This document shows, piece by piece, positions 44,076-52,813 of a stretch of 64,000 nt of DNA. Position 1 is the first letter of the stretch. Every line of letters starts with the position of its first letter. The DNA lies in the NCBI GenBank assembly GCA_033549065.1, contig JAWSUE010000009.1:4841-68840 (forward strand), given 5' to 3'. The stretch is from Bacillota bacterium. GTDB lineage: Bacteria > Bacillota > Dethiobacteria > DTU022. The notes below the pieces were generated by a model. It ran no database searches and had not been told where the DNA came from. It worked only from the letters and a program-made list of their open reading frames with translations. The translations under genes and the position numbers were made by a program.

Positions 44076-44272
44076 TACCTTTGAACCTCCTTCATTTTTT
44101 TATTGATGCAGTTAATAACTGTTTATACAACCAATCTTTGACTATCATCTTTCATCTTTTTTGCGTGCCTGGAATCATTTTTGTTTATTTCAGAATTTAT
44201 ACAATTTAATAACATTTAGGAAAGTTATAACGCTCACAAGGACGTGTAAAAAATATATTAACGAAAACATAT

Positions 44273-44869
44273 TTAATAGATTGAAGAAGCTGCGACAAAG
44301 TCCATCGCCTGGACTACTCCTTTAACAACAGCCTCGGAAGAAACAGTTGCCCCGGTTATAATATCGATCTCGGCCATGATGATACCTTCAAGTTCCTGTT
44401 CGACATCACTGGGCATGAAATTTGAAATTCCCCGAAATTGTCCGAGGAACAGATCGCCTGCTATTTTATCACCTATACCAGGTGTTTCTTGATGCTTTAG
44501 AATAGCCACATTTTTTACCTCACCCACAAAATCGACCAAAGTTAAAATCTCGATAGCATCTCCGTTAAACCCTTTCGACTCATTCAAGACTACTGCGGCA
44601 AGAACTTCGCGGTTTTTAACTCCAAAATAGATATCTGCGCCATTTTCCATCGTTACCAGCTTGTATTCATCTGCTTCCGGCATCATTTTCTCCAGCATCG
44701 CCATCAATCGCTCATGTTCGTTGGCAGCAATAATCGGTTCTGTTAATTGATTGGTAATGGATAAAGTTAAGCCACTCAACGCTCCTAACACAGTCAAAAC
44801 TAATACATAGCGCAGGCCTGTTTTAAACCAATTTGTTTTTTTAACTACTTGCTGTTGCAGTTCCGCCAC
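44273..44869 (-). CDS. RnfG-like FMN-binding membrane protein
   Basis: This is a 198-residue protein with one N-terminal membrane helix (about 21-42) and an external FMN-binding domain. ILKHQETPGIGDKI (about 127-140) and DIITGATVSSEAV (about 173-185) are the RnfG hallmarks, with the TGAT threonine expected to carry FMN. It is a second copy of the function encoded by nqrC, and closer to RnfG. The GTG at 44869 is chosen for AAGGTGGGG 7 bases upstream; the GTG at 44881 overlaps that site. It is the first gene of the long redox operon. The 197-base gap before the lipoprotein gene holds a 13-base palindrome CAGTTAATAACTG (44109-44121) and no other clear signal. Confidence 0.85.
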   Translation of the reverse strand: MAELQQQVVKKTNWFKTGLRYVLVLTVLGALSGLTLSITNQLTEPIIAANEHERLMAMLEKMMPEADEYKLVTMENGADIYFGVKNREVLAAVVLNESKGFNGDAIEILTLVDFVGEVKNVAILKHQETPGIGDKIAGDLFLGQFRGISNFMPSDVEQELEGIIMAEIDIITGATVSSEAVVKGVVQAMDFVAASSIY

Positions 44870-45031
44870 TAGTAACCCCACCTTTTTCTAACTTAAATTC
44901 TAAAACCTGCTGCCTATTAAATCTATCAGGGAATATATTGATTTTTTTTATACAGGTAAAATACCGTAATATTAGTTGTTTACCCACCCTTACACCTCGT
45001 TTATATTGGGAAATAATACTATCCGGGGATG

Positions 45032-45060
45032 TTGACAATATTTGCGTTCTGTAATAATAT
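45032..45060 (+). promoter_or_regulatory. Sigma-A promoter of the PhnD-like sensory operon
   Basis: TTGACA (45032-45037), a 17-base spacer and TAATAT (45055-45060) form a near-consensus promoter 77 bases before the TTG start of the lipoprotein gene. Confidence 0.8.
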
Positions 45061-45064
45061 TATG

Positions 45065-45098
45065 ATATACTATAATATCTATAGAGATTATAGTATAT
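45065..45098 (+). promoter_or_regulatory. Perfect inverted repeat over the transcription start, putative operator
   Basis: ATATACTATAAT and ATTATAGTATAT are perfect 12-base arms around the 10-base spacer ATCTATAGAG. The element starts 4 bases after the -10 box and covers the expected +1, so a bound dimer would block transcription. It may be the site of the response regulator encoded downstream or of another regulator. The rest of the gap 44882-45136 shows no gene. Confidence 0.55.
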
Positions 45099-45136
45099 AA
45101 AATAAGATTTTAGTAAAGACGACATGGGGGATCCTT

Positions 45137-46147
45137 TTGCTTACCGGTAAGGTAAAACGTCACCCTTTTCTGATTATCCTCCTGCTGTTTCTGACTGGTT
45201 TAATAGCAGGCTGTCAACCTGTTTATCCACAAATTAACCTAAAACAACCGGAAGATATCGAAGCGATCACTGTTCCCACCCCACACTACCGACCGAATAT
45301 TCCTGTTTCTTTCAATTCGGACACACCTTATGTCCGCATTGCAATCGCTCCGACAGTTTCACCAGCGGTAATTCGGCAAAACTATCGCAAACTTTCCGTT
45401 TACATACCGGAGAAACTGGAACAACCCGTTGAACTTATTTTTCGATCTACCAATTCGGAAATTAACCAACTGATCATTCAAAATCTTGTTGATGCTGCCC
45501 TGGTAGAAAGCTGGTCTTACGTTATTCTAAATGAAAGCGATGACATTGAACTGCTGGCTGTTCCACAAGTAAATGGTAATACATACCATTATTCTTATGT
45601 AATCGTCTCGGCCAACAGTAATTATTACAAACTTGAAGACCTGAAGAATCAAAAATTTATATTTACAGATCCACTTTCATTTCCAGGGAAACTTTACGTC
45701 AGTTACCTTCTTGCCCAGATGGGAGAAACCCCTGACACTTTCTTTTCCAAATATATTCATAGTTACAGCAACGACAGTTCCATTATTGCAGTAGCAGAAC
45801 AGTGGGTTGAAGGCGCAGCAGTGGACAGCCTGGTTTATGATTACCTGGTGAACGACAATCCGGAATTAGAAAATAAAATCAGAATCATCGAGACTTCGCC
45901 ACCAATTGGCAATCCTCCTTTGATTATCAGCGCAAAAGCCCAACCTGAACTAAAACAGAAAATAAAAAACCTGTTTTTCTCCATGCACAGAAATGCAGAG
46001 GGACAAAATGTTTTGGCTGACATGAAAATTGAATCCTTTGTGCCTGGACAGGATGAAGATTATGATATTATCCGGAGTATCATGAACGAAATCCAGCAGA
46101 GCTTAGAAGAATTAGCCATCAAGCAGCAACAGAATTCAACAAACTGA
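45137..46147 (+). CDS. PhnD-like periplasmic-binding lipoprotein
   Basis: The 336 residues begin with a lipoprotein signal peptide (TGLIAGC lipobox, Cys near 26) followed by a PhnD/SsuA-type substrate-binding fold: YVRIAIAPTVSPAVIRQNYRKL (broken by the family's typical turn), VDAALVESWSYVIL, KFIFTDPLSFPGKLYVSYLL and VEGAAVDSLVYDYL. Members bind phosphonate, phosphite or other small anions. No permease or ATPase is adjacent; a sensor kinase follows by 39 bases, so this protein likely senses a ligand for the kinase. The start is a TTG with GGGGG about 8 bases upstream. Confidence 0.8.
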   Translation: MLTGKVKRHPFLIILLLFLTGLIAGCQPVYPQINLKQPEDIEAITVPTPHYRPNIPVSFNSDTPYVRIAIAPTVSPAVIRQNYRKLSVYIPEKLEQPVELIFRSTNSEINQLIIQNLVDAALVESWSYVILNESDDIELLAVPQVNGNTYHYSYVIVSANSNYYKLEDLKNQKFIFTDPLSFPGKLYVSYLLAQMGETPDTFFSKYIHSYSNDSSIIAVAEQWVEGAAVDSLVYDYLVNDNPELENKIRIIETSPPIGNPPLIISAKAQPELKQKIKNLFFSMHRNAEGQNVLADMKIESFVPGQDEDYDIIRSIMNEIQQSLEELAIKQQQNSTN

Positions 46148-46186
46148 TCAGAGATATGCTGCTGATCCGAAACGGATGTCAATTAT

Positions 46187-47623
46187 ATGAGAAATACGTT
46201 CCGATTAATCCATAAACTGTCATCCCCGGGAATTCGTTTTAAGTTAATTGTTATCGTTTTTGGTGCAACCATACTGATAACTTTATCTGCCATATTCTAT
46301 ATGCATACCTTTTTAATTACGACCCTGGCCGATCAGCTGGATAAAAGAGTCGTTTCGATAGCTCGTGATGTTGCCGCCCGCAGTATGGAACCAATTCTTA
46401 CAAATAATCTTTATATGCTGTACCAACTAGCTTATCAAACCATGGATAGCAACGAAGATTTAATATACATATTTTATATGGATAATAATGGTAGTATTAT
46501 GGCCCATACCTTTCAAGACTACTTTCCGCCTGATCTTTTAACTATAGAACACGAGTCTGAGGACGGTATTAATAGTATCAAAAAATTCCAAACCGAAGAA
46601 GGGGTCCTCAGAGATGCAGCTGCCTATGTTTTCCCCGGTCCTGAACCCGATATAACAGTCCGCGTTGGCCTGGTAGATTACAGTTTGCAGGAAGCCCTGG
46701 CCATATCAATACGCAGGCTTTTACTTGTTTCAGCCATTACTTTTGTCTTAGTGAGTTCCGGCATATATTTCATTACTACCTTCACAACAATCAAACCGCT
46801 TAATAACCTTTTGAAACTGGTTCAGGCTGTGACAAAAGGTAATTATTCCCAACAGGTTACAACAAAATCACGGGACGAGCTGAGCATACTGGCCAAAGCT
46901 TTTAACGATATGACCTGGCAACTTGAACAATCAAAACAAACACGGGACCGATTGATGAAAAAAATCATCCACTCGCAGGAAGATGAACGCCGCCGAATAT
47001 CGCGGGAATTACATGACGAAACGGGGCAGATGTTCTGCACCCTGATGATATCTCTGCAGTTTCTGGAGAATGCTGATAACTTGAACGAGCTAAAAGAAAA
47101 AACGGCAGAATTTCGTCAGTTATTGCAGCATTCAGTTGAACAAGTCCGCCAGCTAGCCTGGAAGTTAACCCCCGCTCCTTTAATTGATCTGGGATTAAAA
47201 TCAGCCGTAGAATTAATGATTAAATATTACAGGAATTCTTCTGATTGGGATATTATTTTACAAATTGAAGGAATGGAAAATCGCCGGCTGCTTTCGGATA
47301 TAGAGACCTCTGTTTACAGGGCTATTCAGGAATCCTTAACCAATATTTCACGTCATGCCTGTGCTGATAATATAAGTGTCTTTATGAAATACTATGAAAA
47401 TAAGCTGATGGTTCAGATCAAAGATAACGGTGTAGGCTTTGATCTGAAAAAACAGGCAGAAGAGCGTGGTTCAAAAAGCAGTATGGGTCTCATTTCTATG
47501 CAGGAAAGAATTTCATTGGTGGGAGGAAAGCTGGAAATCGAATCCGCTCCCGGCAAGGGAACCACCATTTACATTATTATTCCTCTGGTATCACTGGGAA
47601 ATGATACTCTCGGGCATGGATAG
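46187..47623 (+). CDS. Membrane sensor histidine kinase, NarL-partner type
   Basis: The 478 residues have two membrane helices (about 20-42 and 178-202) enclosing an extracellular sensor region of about 135 residues with a Cache-like pattern (DVAARSMEPIL, LIYIFYMDNNG). A HAMP domain (about 203-255) follows, then a HisKA_3 segment whose phospho-acceptor His is in SRELHDETGQ (about 277), and an HATPase domain (NNGVGFD-like IKDNGVGFDLKKQ, then GLISMQERISLVGGKLEIES). It pairs with the regulator 157 bases downstream and probably reads the PhnD-like protein upstream. Confidence 0.9.
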   Translation: MRNTFRLIHKLSSPGIRFKLIVIVFGATILITLSAIFYMHTFLITTLADQLDKRVVSIARDVAARSMEPILTNNLYMLYQLAYQTMDSNEDLIYIFYMDNNGSIMAHTFQDYFPPDLLTIEHESEDGINSIKKFQTEEGVLRDAAAYVFPGPEPDITVRVGLVDYSLQEALAISIRRLLLVSAITFVLVSSGIYFITTFTTIKPLNNLLKLVQAVTKGNYSQQVTTKSRDELSILAKAFNDMTWQLEQSKQTRDRLMKKIIHSQEDERRRISRELHDETGQMFCTLMISLQFLENADNLNELKEKTAEFRQLLQHSVEQVRQLAWKLTPAPLIDLGLKSAVELMIKYYRNSSDWDIILQIEGMENRRLLSDIETSVYRAIQESLTNISRHACADNISVFMKYYENKLMVQIKDNGVGFDLKKQAEERGSKSSMGLISMQERISLVGGKLEIESAPGKGTTIYIIIPLVSLGNDTLGHG

Positions 47624-47780
47624 TTGTACTAATACCGGGATCCTGCCACTTGGCATATTTATAGACTGTAGTTTAATAGAGTCTCACAGGTTAATAACAT
47701 AAAGCATCCAATATGCCGCAGCGGTATAGAACTAACAGAGGTCTCCGGTAGACAGATCACTTGGTTAGGAGGAAAGTTAA

Positions 47781-48449
47781 ATGTCAAACCTTGTGCAAAT
47801 AATGATTGTAGATGACCATACACTCTTCAGATCAGGATTAAAAAAGCTGTTGCAAATAGATAATACAGTCAGTGTGGTTGCCGAGGCTGCAAGCGCAAGC
47901 GAAGCGCTGGAACTGCTTAAAACCGAGGCTATAGACTTGATTCTAATGGATATCACCCTCATCGATATGGACGGGCTGGAAGCAACAAAATTAATCAAGA
48001 AAGAGTATCCTAATATTAAAATAATCATACTAACTATGCACAAAGATGAGCCTTATCTTATGGAGGCTCTGAAAGCAGGAGCAACCGGATACATTTTGAA
48101 AGAAGCGGCAACAACCGAACTTGCCACGGCTATTCGGGCAGTAATGGATGGGGAAATCACCGTAGCCCCGTCTTTGATGAAAGTTCTTGTCAATAAAGCA
48201 ATTAACGGAAATTCAGAGTACGAAAATAGCAATAGCAAAACAGGTGGAATCCTGACAACTCGCGAAATAGAGGTTCTAAAATATATATGTTTGGGTTATA
48301 CCAGCCAGGAAGCTGCCGATATCCTGGTAATCAGTGTCAAGACTGTGGAAAAACACAAAGAGCACATTATGGAAAAATTAAATCTGAAGCGTCGTTATCA
48401 GCTCATTGATTACGCAATAAAAGAAGGGTTGTTCACGCTGGAGCCCTAA
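47781..48449 (+). CDS. NarL/FixJ-family response regulator
   Basis: This 222-residue regulator has a receiver domain (about 1-125) with MIVDDHTLFRSG, the phospho-acceptor Asp in LILMDITLIDMDGLEA (about 55) and a lysine in ATGYILKEA (about 106). The C-terminal LuxR-type helix-turn-helix has TTREIEVLKYICLGYTSQEAA and SVKTVEKHKEHIMEKL. AGGAGGAAA lies 7 bases before the ATG. It is the output of the adjacent kinase. Likely targets are the two divergent operons at 44.9-45.1 kb, but this is inferred from position only. Confidence 0.92.
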   Translation: MSNLVQIMIVDDHTLFRSGLKKLLQIDNTVSVVAEAASASEALELLKTEAIDLILMDITLIDMDGLEATKLIKKEYPNIKIIILTMHKDEPYLMEALKAGATGYILKEAATTELATAIRAVMDGEITVAPSLMKVLVNKAINGNSEYENSNSKTGGILTTREIEVLKYICLGYTSQEAADILVISVKTVEKHKEHIMEKLNLKRRYQLIDYAIKEGLFTLEP

Positions 48450-48635
48450 ACATGAAACCCGACAACTGGGGCTGTTGATTTAATCAGTTTCGCCGAAACT
48501 GTATAGTACTGAAATTTGGATCGGCAGGGGTGATCTTATATTAATCCGCAGGCTATTTTAATAATGCCTGTATTATGATATATTAGGTATCATTATTAAA
48601 AGGATACAATGAAGTTGCGAGGTGACTTTTAATTT

Positions 48636-49697
48636 ATGAATGAAAAACTGAATGACTTATTTTTTTTACAAGTAACCGAACAGATGCTGAATAACAAAAA
48701 TGTCTTTGGGGCAGTTCTATGTGTTGAGAATGGAGATAATTCAATCTCCTGGTTAAAAGGGGTTGGAAATATTAAGTCAGAAGGCAGGTATTTTATTGCC
48801 AGTGTTACCAAACTTTATGTAACAGCTGTTATGTTGATGCTAAGAGCACAAGGTAGTCTGGCTTTTTCAGATAAGATTTATGAATACTTTTCTGAGGAAC
48901 TGATTGATAAGATACATGTTCTTGAAGGTGTTGATTATACAAAAGAAATTACAATTGCACACCTTTTAAGCAATACTTCCGGGATACCCGATTACTTCTA
49001 TTATGATAAGCCCAAGGGGGAAGCCGCCGATGATCTGATACTGGGGAACGATCAGCCCTGGCCTTTAGATCAAGCATTGAAGAGTGCAAAAGCAAAAAAA
49101 CCGAAATTCAAACCAGGCCAGAGGGGTAAAGTTCATTATTCCGATACAAATTATCAACTACTGGGTGGCATAATTGAAAAGGTAACTGGAAAGCGAATAG
49201 GGGAAGTTTTTGAGGAATTTATTTTTCAGCCGCTAAATCTAAAAAATACTTATGCTTATCAGGATATATACGATACCACTCCTGTGCCTATATATTATAA
49301 ATCTAAGAAAATTCATGCACCCAGGTATATGGCATCCGTTACTGCCGAAGGAGGAATTGTATCTACTGCAAAGGAAACAATGAAGTTCCTGAAAGCCTTT
49401 TTTAACGGTTCCTTTTTCCCGCAGGAAACCCTCAAGGAGCTAAAGATAAACTGGAACATGATATATTTTCCAGGACAATTTTATTTTGGGCTGGGCTTAG
49501 AAAAGTTATGGACACCAAGGATATTTTCACCATTTAGACCAATTGGAGAAGTTTTAGGGTTCTGGGGCCAAACAGGGGCTTTTGCCTTCTATAATCCAGA
49601 TACTGACTTATATTTTACCGGAACCATTAATCAGGCCAGCGGCATGGGCCATAGTGCTGCATATAAGGCTATTATAAAGATAATCAAGTCGGCATAG
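48636..49697 (+). CDS. Serine beta-lactamase-like hydrolase
   Basis: This 353-residue protein belongs to the class C beta-lactamase/DD-peptidase-like family. The SxxK motif is SVTK in IASVTKLYVTAVMLML (about 55-70) and the YxN motif is in HYSDTNYQLLGG (about 168-180). No signal peptide is visible, so it is probably cytosolic and acts as an esterase or peptidase rather than a true beta-lactamase. GAGGTGAC lies about 10 bases before the ATG. It stands alone after the sensory operon. Confidence 0.85.
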   Translation: MNEKLNDLFFLQVTEQMLNNKNVFGAVLCVENGDNSISWLKGVGNIKSEGRYFIASVTKLYVTAVMLMLRAQGSLAFSDKIYEYFSEELIDKIHVLEGVDYTKEITIAHLLSNTSGIPDYFYYDKPKGEAADDLILGNDQPWPLDQALKSAKAKKPKFKPGQRGKVHYSDTNYQLLGGIIEKVTGKRIGEVFEEFIFQPLNLKNTYAYQDIYDTTPVPIYYKSKKIHAPRYMASVTAEGGIVSTAKETMKFLKAFFNGSFFPQETLKELKINWNMIYFPGQFYFGLGLEKLWTPRIFSPFRPIGEVLGFWGQTGAFAFYNPDTDLYFTGTINQASGMGHSAAYKAIIKIIKSA

Positions 49698-49746
49698 GGA
49701 CACCTTAGCTATCTATCCTTCTTCCAACAGCCGGAAATATACTATA

Positions 49747-50223
49747 TTACTCATTTTGTTTTATCTTATTGATAGCAATTGAAACCGCATCATCGGCATT
49801 ATTTACTGAAATTTGTGCAGTTTTTAATTTGCCCGGTGGAGAAATACTCCAACTTTTTACGGTTATTACCGGCTTCCCCATTTTCATGGCCAGGGCTATT
49901 TCAGAAAGTGTGCCGTATTCACCGCCGACAGCAATCACAGCATCGGCTGTCCGGGTTATAATGGCATTGCGCGCTTCCCCGAGACCGGTAGCAATAGAAT
50001 ATTTAAGATACCTGTTTCCCTCACGGTGGTCAGGACCGGGTAGAATACCGATCGCCACTCCACCCGCAGAATCAGCGCCCCTGGCTGCCGCTTCCATAAC
50101 ACCCGGCCCGCCGCCACAAATAACCGTGCCACCTTTTTGAGCAATCGACCTGCCCACTTCAAAGGCGATAGATTCTTCTTCAACAGAGCATTGCGAGCCA
50201 CCGACAACCGCAATATAGTACAT
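49747..50223 (-). CDS. LOG-like Rossmann protein (TIGR00725 type)
   Basis: This 158-residue protein has the LOG/lysine decarboxylase-like fold. GGSQCSVEEE, GTVICGGGPGVMEAAARGA (about 36-54) and ADAVIAVGGEYGTLSEIALA (about 98-117) are the conserved nucleotide-binding pieces; GGGPGVM and GGEYGTLSE are equivalent to the PGGxGTxxE motif of cytokinin-activating LOG enzymes. The true substrate of this subgroup is unknown. I chose ATG 50223 with GAGG upstream over the GTG-like start at 50238. A broken relative lies at 31144-31242. Confidence 0.85.
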   Translation of the reverse strand: MYYIAVVGGSQCSVEEESIAFEVGRSIAQKGGTVICGGGPGVMEAAARGADSAGGVAIGILPGPDHREGNRYLKYSIATGLGEARNAIITRTADAVIAVGGEYGTLSEIALAMKMGKPVITVKSWSISPPGKLKTAQISVNNADDAVSIAINKIKQNE

Positions 50224-50247
50224 ATACAGTAACCTCACAATCTTGGA

Positions 50248-50619
50248 TTAAAATCCGCCAATACCCTTGATATGATTAATCTCTGTAACTTGATTTTCTC
50301 TACGGTCAAGCATTACAGCAATCAAATCAATACGGCTTGCCCTTTCTTCCCTGTGCTTTGACTGCAGATAATGATGAGCGAGCCGACGTAATCTATATAC
50401 TTTATCTTTAGTCACAGATTCTTCCGGCCTGCCGAAAGTCAGTCCGGTTTTTGTCCTCACTTCAGCAAATATCAGTGTATCCGCTTTCAAAGCAATTATA
50501 TCTATTTCACCCAGGAAACAGCGATAATTGGCTTCGATAATTGAATATCCTGCTTTTTCAAGGAACTCCCGGGCAGCTTTTTCACCGGCCATTCCCACAA
50601 TTTGACGTTGCCTGGTCAT
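50248..50619 (-). CDS. YraN-family (UPF0102) nuclease-like protein
   Basis: This is a 123-residue protein of the restriction endonuclease-like fold. GEKAAREFLEKAGYSIIEAN and GEIDIIALKADTLIFAEVRT contain the expected E...D...ExR catalytic pattern. It is conserved beside rnhB in many bacteria, as here (15 bases). Its role in DNA metabolism is presumed, not established. It is the last gene of the housekeeping series. Confidence 0.9.
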   Translation of the reverse strand: MTRQRQIVGMAGEKAAREFLEKAGYSIIEANYRCFLGEIDIIALKADTLIFAEVRTKTGLTFGRPEESVTKDKVYRLRRLAHHYLQSKHREERASRIDLIAVMLDRRENQVTEINHIKGIGGF

Positions 50620-50634
50620 TATTTACCCCGTAAA

Positions 50635-51399
50635 TCAAATAAGTTTGAAAGAGCAGCGGTGTTCGGGACAGGGGCCATATTCGGATAAAGCAGAGCGGTG
50701 AGCTTCTGTTCCGTAACCCATGTTCCGGTTGAAACCATACTGGGGATATTGATCATGCAGATCCTGCATGATCTTATCCCGGGCAACTTTAGCCAGAACT
50801 GATGCCGCCGCAATAGACAATGATAAAGTATCGCCGCTTTTGATTGCTTCCTGACGCAGAGGGCAGTTTCGGATCCTGAACCCGTCGACCAGCAGATAAT
50901 CCGGTTGCTTACGCAAACCGTTTATCGCCCTGATCATGGCCAGCATTGAAGCAGCATGGATATTAAGCCTATCTATCTCCTCCCGGGTTGCCCGGCCAAG
51001 AGAGTATGCTTCCGCTTCGACAACAATCTGTTCGAACAATCTTTCCCTGACAGCTGCTGTAAGCTGCTTGGAATCATTTAACCCGGGAAATATCGAATCT
51101 TTCTTTAATATGACAGCCGCTGCGACTACCGGCCCGGCCAGCGGCCCTCGCCCGGCCTCGTCAACCCCGGCAATAGCTCTATATCCCTGTGCATACAAAT
51201 TGTTTTCGAAAGAAAGCATTTTTTTAAGGCGCAGTTTTTCATTTTCCCTGGCCTTTATTTTACGGTAGTGGGCATGCAAAAGAATTTCTACGCCCCGGCG
51301 TGCATCAGCCTTTAAGAGAGCTTCATCCTCAGAGGAAAGTTCTTCGCAATCAGCAAGCATCTCTTTTATTTCGGCAATTGTCATCTCATGAATTGACAT
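50635..51399 (-). CDS. rnhB: Ribonuclease HII
   Basis: It removes ribonucleotides and RNA-DNA hybrids from DNA. At 254 residues it has an N-terminal helical extension of about 70 residues, common in Firmicutes, followed by GVDEAGRGPLAGPVVAAA (about 77-94, catalytic Asp and Glu), LLVDGFRIRNC and ASVLAKVARDKIM. The order ylqF-rnhB-yraN is typical of the group. Confidence 0.95.
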   Translation of the reverse strand: MSIHEMTIAEIKEMLADCEELSSEDEALLKADARRGVEILLHAHYRKIKARENEKLRLKKMLSFENNLYAQGYRAIAGVDEAGRGPLAGPVVAAAVILKKDSIFPGLNDSKQLTAAVRERLFEQIVVEAEAYSLGRATREEIDRLNIHAASMLAMIRAINGLRKQPDYLLVDGFRIRNCPLRQEAIKSGDTLSLSIAAASVLAKVARDKIMQDLHDQYPQYGFNRNMGYGTEAHRSALSEYGPCPEHRCSFKLI

Positions 51400-51429
51400 T
51401 TCAGTATACCCTCACCTAATAACCTCTTA

Positions 51430-52266
51430 TCACTGACTTGGAGGTTTTTCGAGAGAAATTCGTCCCAGTGAACCATTCTGAAAATCACGAAGGAGAAATG
51501 CTGAAGCCCTTTCAAAATCAACCAATCCTTCCGCACGCAGGCAGCCCTGGGATAGACCGATCTGCTCCAGTGTTTTATCCGGAGTGTCGGGTAGCAGTTC
51601 GCGGTAACGTTTCAACAGAAGGCTGGCTTTGTCGTTTTCAAGGTACTGCCTGATCAACCAGAGAGCTATATCCTGAACATCGATCCTACCGGCAGGTATT
51701 GAGCCGACAGCAGCCAGAGGGAAAGTATTTCGGTCTGTTAGTTTCGGCCACAGAATACCCGGAGTATCCAGCAGTTCAACTCCGGGCATCACTTTTATCC
51801 ATTGTCTTCCACGGGTTATTCCGGGTTGATTACCGGTTCGGACTACAGATTTTTTTACAAAATAGTTGATCAGCGTTGACTTGCCGACATTGGGTATGCC
51901 GATTATCATCATCCGCAGGGGACGTTTTATACGTGATGAGATTATGTTTTTTTCCTGCTGTTTCAGGAAATTAAGTAAATGATTGATCGACCGTCGGGTA
52001 TTTACGCTGAAACTAAGCGATTTAATACCGCTATTGTTGAAGTACGAAACCCAGCGGTTGGTTATGGTTTCTTCAGCCAGATCTGCCTTATGCAGAAGCA
52101 GGAGGTGTTTTTTACCTTCCAGGAGACGGCCGAAAAGCGGGTTGCGGCTGCTTCCCGGTATCCTGGCATCGATCAATTCAACAACCAGGTCCACAATTTT
52201 CAGATCCTGGCGCAAACGGTTTACAGCTCTCGCCATATTCCCCGGATACCACTGTCCTTCGATCAA
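51430..52266 (-). CDS. ylqF: Ribosome biogenesis GTPase YlqF/RbgA
   Basis: This circularly permuted GTPase is needed for late 50S subunit assembly. Motifs appear in the permuted order: G4-like HKADLA (about 57-62), G1 GIPNVGKST (about 123-131) and G3 DTPG (about 173-176). The G4 motif has His in place of Asn (HKAD for NKAD/NKxD). The start is TTG at 52266; it follows lepB by 2 bases and is presumably coupled to it. The 278 residues match Bacillus RbgA (282). Confidence 0.93.
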   Translation of the reverse strand: MIEGQWYPGNMARAVNRLRQDLKIVDLVVELIDARIPGSSRNPLFGRLLEGKKHLLLLHKADLAEETITNRWVSYFNNSGIKSLSFSVNTRRSINHLLNFLKQQEKNIISSRIKRPLRMMIIGIPNVGKSTLINYFVKKSVVRTGNQPGITRGRQWIKVMPGVELLDTPGILWPKLTDRNTFPLAAVGSIPAGRIDVQDIALWLIRQYLENDKASLLLKRYRELLPDTPDKTLEQIGLSQGCLRAEGLVDFERASAFLLRDFQNGSLGRISLEKPPSQ

Positions 52267-52268
52267 GG

Positions 52269-52811
52269 TTAATTCACCTCGTTACCAATCACCCGTGCTT
52301 CCCATGGCGGCCAGAAAATGAAGAATGCCCGACCTTTAAGGTGAGAAAGGGATACGAATCCAACCCTCGGATCCCTGCTGTCCATACTGTTCTGCCTGTA
52401 GTCTCCCATTAAAAAGAGATAACCGGGAGGTACTTCCACCGGCCCAAAGTCATACATATCCATATCTTCCAACAGGTATGGTTCTTCAAGCAACTCGCTG
52501 TTAATGTAAACCCGGCCGTTTTTTATTTCAACGCGGTCTCCGCCTACGCCGATAACCCTTTTTATAAAATCCCGACCGGGCTCATACTCGAAAACGACAA
52601 TATCACCGATTTCCGGTTCATCAAAATGATATACAATTTTGTTAACCATCAGGCGTTCTGTTTCAATGAGAGTAGGGTACATCGACCTACCCTCAACAAC
52701 AAAAACTTCGAAAAGAAAAAGTCTGATCAGCATTGCCAGAGCAATTGCAATTAAAATAGATTTGAGCCAATCCCAAACCTCTTTCCACCTGTTCAACCGG
52801 ATCATCCCCAA
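52269..52811 (-). CDS. lepB: Signal peptidase I
   Basis: The 180-residue membrane enzyme has one N-terminal helix (about 16-34) and the catalytic Ser in VEGRSMYPTL (about 41) plus Lys in GRDFIKRVIG (about 84). GDYRQNSMDSRDPRVGF is the conserved box E. This short form with a single anchor is usual in Firmicutes. It removes signal peptides of exported proteins. It sits between rplS and ylqF with gaps of 2-3 bases. Confidence 0.94.
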   Translation of the reverse strand: MGMIRLNRWKEVWDWLKSILIAIALAMLIRLFLFEVFVVEGRSMYPTLIETERLMVNKIVYHFDEPEIGDIVVFEYEPGRDFIKRVIGVGGDRVEIKNGRVYINSELLEEPYLLEDMDMYDFGPVEVPPGYLFLMGDYRQNSMDSRDPRVGFVSLSHLKGRAFFIFWPPWEARVIGNEVN

Positions 52812-52813
52812 GT

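Noticed and set aside
44841-45038. 65-codon minus-strand frame upstream of the RnfG-like gene
   Set aside because: It has no family resemblance, overlaps the start of the RnfG-like gene in another frame and contains the promoter region of the divergent operon.
44076-45136. Rex operator in front of the redox operon
   Set aside because: I searched both gaps by eye for TTGTGAA/TTGTTAA-type palindromes and found none; only CAGTTAATAACTG and the AT-rich repeat at 45065-45098, which do not match Rex sites.
48636-49697. Antibiotic-resistance beta-lactamase
   Set aside because: It has SxxK and YxN motifs but no signal peptide and resembles the broad class C-like esterase/peptidase group; no mobile element or resistance context is present.
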